A stretch of DNA of 23,182 bases from Nanoperiomorbus sp963544155 (GTDB lineage: Bacteria; Patescibacteriota; Saccharimonadia; Saccharimonadales; Saccharimonadaceae), in contig CAUUDW010000012.1 in NCBI GenBank assembly GCA_963544155.1, positions 1 to 23,182 of the forward strand, given 5' to 3'. Numbering within the stretch: the stretch's first letter is position 1; every line of letters starts with the position of its first letter. The notes beneath the pieces are model-generated. The model was not told the DNA's origin. It saw nothing but the letters and a program-made list of their open reading frames with translations, and searched no databases. A program made the position numbers and the translations under genes. Shown here one piece after another: positions 20,293 to 23,182 of this stretch.

Positions 20293-20679
20293 TTAAGTCT
20301 TACTAGCTGCCTTTGGCTGGCTGCCACCGACGGCAATACGCTTACCTCGTTTGGTACGGGCGTTAGTCCGAGTCCTCTGCCCATGCACCGGTAGATTCAG
20401 CTTGTGACGAAGCCCTCGATAAGAATTGATATCCTTCAGACGTTTGATATTCCCGCCCACCGTACGACGCAAGTCACCCTCGACAGTATAGTTGGCATCA
20501 ATGATGTCTCTGATGCGACGCTCCTCGTCAGGTGACAGATCTTTGGTGCGGGTCTCAGGCTTGACATTAGCGGCTCTAACGATATCGCCGGCAATCTTCG
20601 ACCCAATGCCATAGACATAGGTCAAGGCAACGACAATCTGCTTGTCTGCCGGTACCTCAATATTTGCAAATCTTGCCAT
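20293..20679 (-). CDS. rpsM: 30S ribosomal protein S13
   Basis: 128 aa. YGIGSKIAGDI, DINSYRGLRHKLNLPVHGQR (in full at the core) and RTRTNARTKRGKR are the S13 landmarks; the basic tail contacts the P-site tRNA. It starts 3 bases after rpmJ. Confidence 0.96.
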   Translation of the reverse strand: MARFANIEVPADKQIVVALTYVYGIGSKIAGDIVRAANVKPETRTKDLSPDEERRIRDIIDANYTVEGDLRRTVGGNIKRLKDINSYRGLRHKLNLPVHGQRTRTNARTKRGKRIAVGGSQPKAASKT

Positions 20680-20682
20680 GAT

Positions 20683-20799
20683 TTAACCTTGCCTCTGCTT
20701 ATTTCGAGGTTTTTTCTTGTTGATAACTCGCAAGCGACCCTTGCGACGCACCAACTTGTCGTCAGGGCTACGCTTCTTAACGCTAGCTGACACCTTCAT
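20683..20799 (-). CDS. rpmJ: 50S ribosomal protein L36, cysteine-free
   Basis: 38 aa, too short for routine ORF lists. It begins MKVSASVKKRSPDDKLVRRK and ends NKQRQG, matching L36 position by position. The four zinc ligands are missing: the C-x2-C positions read S-P-D-D, and the later Cys and His positions are also replaced. It sits in the normal place between infA and rpsM. Confidence 0.93.
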   Translation of the reverse strand: MKVSASVKKRSPDDKLVRRKGRLRVINKKKPRNKQRQG

Positions 20800-20838
20800 A
20801 AGTCGGCTATCCTTTCCCACTGCTTCCCTACAGTGAAA

Positions 20839-21072
20839 TTAATGTTTTTCATCACGTAGTCGAAAGCTGATTCTTCCCTGTGTGAGATCGTACGGGGTCA
20901 TCTCAACCTCAACCTTATCGCCCTGCACTAGCCGAATGTAGTGTTTACGCATCTTGCCGGATACGTGAGCGATAATCGTATGACCGTTCTCAAGCTCAAC
21001 CCGAAACTTGGCGCTCGGTAGTGCTTCCACCACCACACCAATCATCTTGATTACTTCCTTGTTTCCAGCCAT
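20839..21072 (-). CDS. infA: Translation initiation factor IF-1
   Basis: 77 aa, an OB fold. VEALPSAKFRVELENGHTI, VSGKMRKHYIRLVQGDKVEV and MTPYDLTQGRISFR are diagnostic when read in order. It binds the A site of the 30S subunit during initiation. It is first gene of the ribosomal operon here; secY, adk and map, often upstream, are not in this window. The leader is only about 11 bases, without a Shine-Dalgarno. Confidence 0.96.
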   Translation of the reverse strand: MAGNKEVIKMIGVVVEALPSAKFRVELENGHTIIAHVSGKMRKHYIRLVQGDKVEVEMTPYDLTQGRISFRLRDEKH

Positions 21073-21081
21073 ATTAACTAC

Positions 21082-21119
21082 AGTGGTGTATTATACACCA
21101 CTACCTGGGGTTATTGCAA
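21082..21119 (-). promoter_or_regulatory. Promoter of the infA operon with a 21-bp palindrome on the -10
   Basis: On the minus strand TTGCAA (21119-21114), an 18-base spacer and TATAAT (21095-21090). The -10 is the centre of a perfect inverted repeat: AGTGGTGTAT (21082-21091), one base, ATACACCACT (21093-21102). It could be an operator or simply a DNA structure that affects promoter melting. Confidence 0.7.
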
Positions 21120-21182
21120 ATACCCGAGGGAAAAGTCTCAACTATTCAGTGACAATCAGATAGCCACGCAGATAAAGAGCGT

Positions 21183-21617
21183 CTATTTCTGCGAAGAGGA
21201 AGAAGCTTGTAGAATGGCATCCTTGTTCGACTTGACTTCTGCCTTAAGCTCGTTCATCGTCTGTTCTACTACCTGTGGATAATCAGGACGGGTATCCTGT
21301 AGCCACAGTAGCGATCCATAGCTACCGAGTATATCAGCCTCACTGAGGTCAGTATTATTAGCCTTGAATTGCTTAAAGGCCTCATCGTTCTCATAGTTAG
21401 GTGCATGCTTGGCTAGCCACGATTTCATTCCATTGATGTCACCATCCATGAAGTAGCCGAATTCATCCAGCTTCTCATCCGACATACCGTCAGTCAGCTT
21501 CTCGCCCACCCGCTCTTGCAAGGTGTTGCGCAGAAACTCCTTGAAGTCCTCTCGCTCTTGCCCCTTTAGGCTGTCTACACCTAGTTCCTTTAGTAAGTTG
21601 TCGTCGATCTGAAACAT
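21183..21617 (-). CDS. DUF5663-like small protein
   Basis: 144 aa, all-helical and acidic. The pattern LLKELGVDSL, FKEFLRNTLQERVGEKLTDG, MSDEKLDEF and, later, WLAKHAPNYE resembles the DUF5663 proteins I associate with Saccharibacteria and other CPR genomes. No function is known. There is no membrane segment; the tail is Ser/Gln-rich. An extended -10 (TGATATACT, minus strand near 21655-21647) and a GAGGG ribosome binding site precede it. The 110 bases to infA contain the infA promoter, so it is a separate unit. Confidence 0.7.
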   Translation of the reverse strand: MFQIDDNLLKELGVDSLKGQEREDFKEFLRNTLQERVGEKLTDGMSDEKLDEFGYFMDGDINGMKSWLAKHAPNYENDEAFKQFKANNTDLSEADILGSYGSLLWLQDTRPDYPQVVEQTMNELKAEVKSNKDAILQASSSSQK

Positions 21618-21680
21618 TTTACCTGCCCTCGTTTAATCTTATAAGCTTAAGTATATCACACTTACCGTCACGCTAGTGTC

Positions 21681-21995
21681 CTGTAATTTCCCTCCACGCA
21701 TAGCTTGGGCTGGTACGAGTAGTATAGGTGGTCTCCTCATACTCCAGCAGAACGCAAAGCGTGATAATTAGTTCTTGCGACTTAGAGCAAGCTGTAATTT
21801 CCCTTTATACATAGTCCTATGATGTACGAGTAGTACAGTGTGGTTGACGAAGGCTGTTGATATATCAGTAAGCTAGCAATTGCTAGTGGTACTAGCTACG
21901 TCGCCAGGCCTGAGGAGACCACCTGTACTACTCGTACCTAAGAGAGTCTGCTTTAATCGAAGTCAGACCATGGAATAAGGCCAGGGAAATTACAG
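21681..21995. repeat. Composite repeat unit, three copies (two direct, one inverted)
   Basis: Module B, CTGTAATTTCCCT, occurs at 21681-21693 and 21792-21804 and, inverted, at 21983-21995, all 13 bases identical. Module A, which starts GGTACGAGTAGTA, follows at 21712-21739 (28 bases, ending GTCTCCTCA) and as a shorter copy at 21824-21838. It is present inverted at 21911-21938, with one difference in 28 from the first copy. Ten bases of it (GGTCTCCTCA) recur at 22037-22046. Confidence 0.85.
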
Positions 21996-22218
21996 ACGTA
22001 TAAATATTAAGTCTTGTAGCTCAGAGCAGGGCACATGGTCTCCTCAGACCCCAGCACCCCAGCAGGATGCATAGAATTGGTATTGCACAAGAAGAGCCAA
22101 GGCATAATATAGGCTTGAATTGTATACAAATAGACTTACGCATCTGCTGGATGCTGGACAGGCTGGCGACGTAGCGAGTACCACTGGCAATTGCTAGCCT
22201 ACCGCTGCATCAACAGCC
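21852..22218. repeat. 55-base inverted repeat with arms about 260 bases apart
   Basis: The left arm 21852-21906 starts GGCTGTTGAT and ends CTACGTCGCCAG. It matches the reverse complement of 22164-22218 at about 48 of 55 positions without gaps. Inside it a second, weaker inverted repeat pairs CCAGCAGGATGC (22060-22071) with the region 22139-22155 (GCATCTGCTGG). Confidence 0.8.
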
Positions 22219-22284
22219 ATCGGAAGCTTAGGTGAGCTACTCTGGCACATATAGTCCTTAACGCATCAAAGGGTGTCTTTTGTC

Positions 22285-22472
22285 CTTCATCTACATCGTC
22301 ATTTCCTGAAGACTGTGCACGCTTGAAGCTCAGCAGTGCACGAGCCAGCCAGGCGGGTCTGAGGGAAATGATGGTGCAGATGAAGAATGAGGGCTTTAGC
22401 GACGGGTGGTTCAGCTAGTCAGGTCGCAACAAAGGAAATGATAATAGAGTGAAGAATGGGGGCTATAGTGAC
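22285..22472. repeat. 22-base inverted repeat and 40-base direct repeat
   Basis: 22285-22306 is the reverse complement of 22364-22385 with three differences in 22. The segment 22364-22403 is repeated directly at 22434-22472 (GGAAATGAT, GAAGAATG and GGGCT shared, one gap). A GTGCAC/GTGCAC stem (22315-22320 / 22336-22341) lies in the loop. Confidence 0.75.
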
Positions 22473-22480
22473 ACAACCAA

Positions 22481-22501
22481 AAGCCCCCCGGAGGGGGGCT
22501 T
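22481..22501 (-). terminator. Terminator of the surface-protein gene
   Basis: Perfect 9-bp stem AAGCCCCCC/GGGGGGCTT (22481-22489 / 22493-22501) with a 3-base loop; on the minus strand a TTTTGGTT tract follows. It lies 62 bases after the stop codon. Confidence 0.85.
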
Positions 22502-22562
22502 AGCTTAGAACCTGTGGCTTGCTCTCATGGCTTAGCTTGGTTCTCTTCTCCTTTTTGCCTAT

Positions 22563-23182
22563 CTAGCGGTTAGCGTACTTACGGCTACGGATGTAGGCGG
22601 TAAGGGCTCCGGCTAGAGTACCTAGTCCTAAGATAGCGGCTATGGTGTTGTCGCTAGCACCGGTCTGAGCGATGACCGATGGTGTGGTCGGAGCCGGTGG
22701 CGTGTTAGGAGGTGTGGTTGGTGGTACGTTTGGCTTGCAATCTACGTCAACGATGGTAGTTACTTCGTTGTTGCCGCTACTGTCCTCGGTCTTATCCTGG
22801 TCAGTTGTACCATGGGCGATGTTCTTGATGATGTGTTTGCCACAGTCAATGTTCTTCTTGATGGTATAGCTGATCTTGATGGTAGCCTTGGTACCGACAG
22901 GTAACTTGGCGATGGTGACTTCACCGTTCTTGATGATCGAACCGGTGATGGTGCTGGGGGCATCCACCTTCTCGCTGGCCTTGTCATAGTTCTTAGGCAG
23001 TTTGTCGGTGATCTTGACGTTGGTTAGGTCTTCCTTGCCGGTGTTCTTAGCTGTGATGGTGTAGTTGATGGTCTCACCTGGTTTAGCGGTGGTCTTATCT
23101 ACTGTCTTCTCAATGTCGTAGCCGGGCTTGCAATCTACGTCAACGATGGTAGTTACTTCGTTGTTGCCGCTACTGTCCTCGG
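22563..23182 (-). CDS. DUF11-repeat surface protein with QTG sorting tail (5' end outside the window)
   Basis: The C-terminal 206 residues of a larger protein; the frame is open to the window edge, so the start is missing. It has one complete DUF11-type beta-sandwich module (from about GYDIEKTVDKTTAKPGETIN to TTIVDVDCKP), the end of a preceding one, a Pro/Thr-rich spacer (NVPPTTPPNTPPAPTTP), then IAQTGA, a hydrophobic helix (about TIAAILGLGTLAGALTAYI) and a basic tail RSRKYANR. This is the arrangement of a sortase substrate with an LPxTG-like QTG motif, anchored in the cell envelope. Such proteins are candidates for contact with host cells in episymbiotic CPR bacteria; that is inference. Two Cys per module may form a disulfide. 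Confidence 0.85.
   Translation of the reverse strand, partial: EDSSGNNEVTTIVDVDCKPGYDIEKTVDKTTAKPGETINYTITAKNTGKEDLTNVKITDKLPKNYDKASEKVDAPSTITGSIIKNGEVTIAKLPVGTKATIKISYTIKKNIDCGKHIIKNIAHGTTDQDKTEDSSGNNEVTTIVDVDCKPNVPPTTPPNTPPAPTTPSVIAQTGASDNTIAAILGLGTLAGALTAYIRSRKYANR

Larger units (their letters stand above)
21618..22562. other. Non-coding region packed with diverged inverted and direct repeats
   Basis: No supportable gene in 945 bases. Instead several repeat families lie nested within it (listed separately). No open frame of useful length has a ribosome binding site. It could be a large structured RNA, a remnant of mobile DNA, or a region that rearranges near a surface-protein gene. Confidence 0.7.

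Noticed and set aside
21681..22472. Known RNA genes (SRP RNA, tmRNA, RNase P) as explanation of the repeat region
   Set aside because: I could not find the conserved cores of any of them in either strand.
22672..22869. Plus-strand open frame within the DUF11 gene
   Set aside because: It is a shadow of the repetitive minus-strand gene, without a binding site.

Overview
The window looks like part of a chromosome from a Candidatus Saccharibacteria (TM7, Patescibacteria/CPR) cell. The evidence is a compact ribosomal/RNA-polymerase operon (infA-rpmJ-rpsM-rpsK-rpsD-rpoA-rplQ-rplM-rpsI) with cysteine-free L36 and L33, a DUF5663-like small protein, a DUF11 surface protein with a QTG-type sorting tail, a glucan operon (GT4, GH57, GH15-like), standard stop codons, and several operons whose start codon lies right after an extended -10 box. 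The phylum is an inference from gene content, not from a database comparison.

Layout. 1-408: intergenic, ending in a strong promoter. 409-5499: a four-gene operon for alpha-glucan metabolism (glycosyltransferase, GH57 enzyme, a GH15 homologue that seems to lack its catalytic residues, and an unknown protein), closed by a bidirectional terminator. 5571-6604: rpmG and an AlkD-type DNA glycosylase on the minus strand.

6733-8965 is the most unusual part. Two convergent genes of unknown function (plus strand 6931-8349; minus strand 8855-8484), with their leaders and terminators, consist almost end to end of short, near-perfect hairpins, about 40 in the larger gene alone. Where stems are imperfect, the mismatches are mostly G.U wobbles in the sense transcript of whichever gene they lie in. 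This suggests that the folding of the mRNA is what is selected. I know of no described system like this.

9227-13096 is an accessory stretch: a MYG1-family DHH nuclease, a Ham1/RdgB-like NTP pyrophosphatase, two small unknown proteins, a decayed gene fragment, a damaged tRNA-Arg copy and a Qng1 (DUF2419) queuosine-salvage hydrolase. 13215-13473 holds tRNA-Thr(TGT), tRNA-Tyr(GTA) and tRNA-Thr(GGT), transcribed leftward from one promoter.

13526-21617 is the housekeeping core on the minus strand: the ribosomal operon from infA (21072) to rpsI (17010) with its own terminator; then trpS, rluD, a clamp-loader delta-prime-like gene and a TPR membrane protein. A DUF5663-like gene lies upstream of infA. 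About 0.9 kb of non-coding DNA (21618-22562) carries nested inverted and direct repeats, and the window ends inside the 3' half of a DUF11 surface-protein gene.
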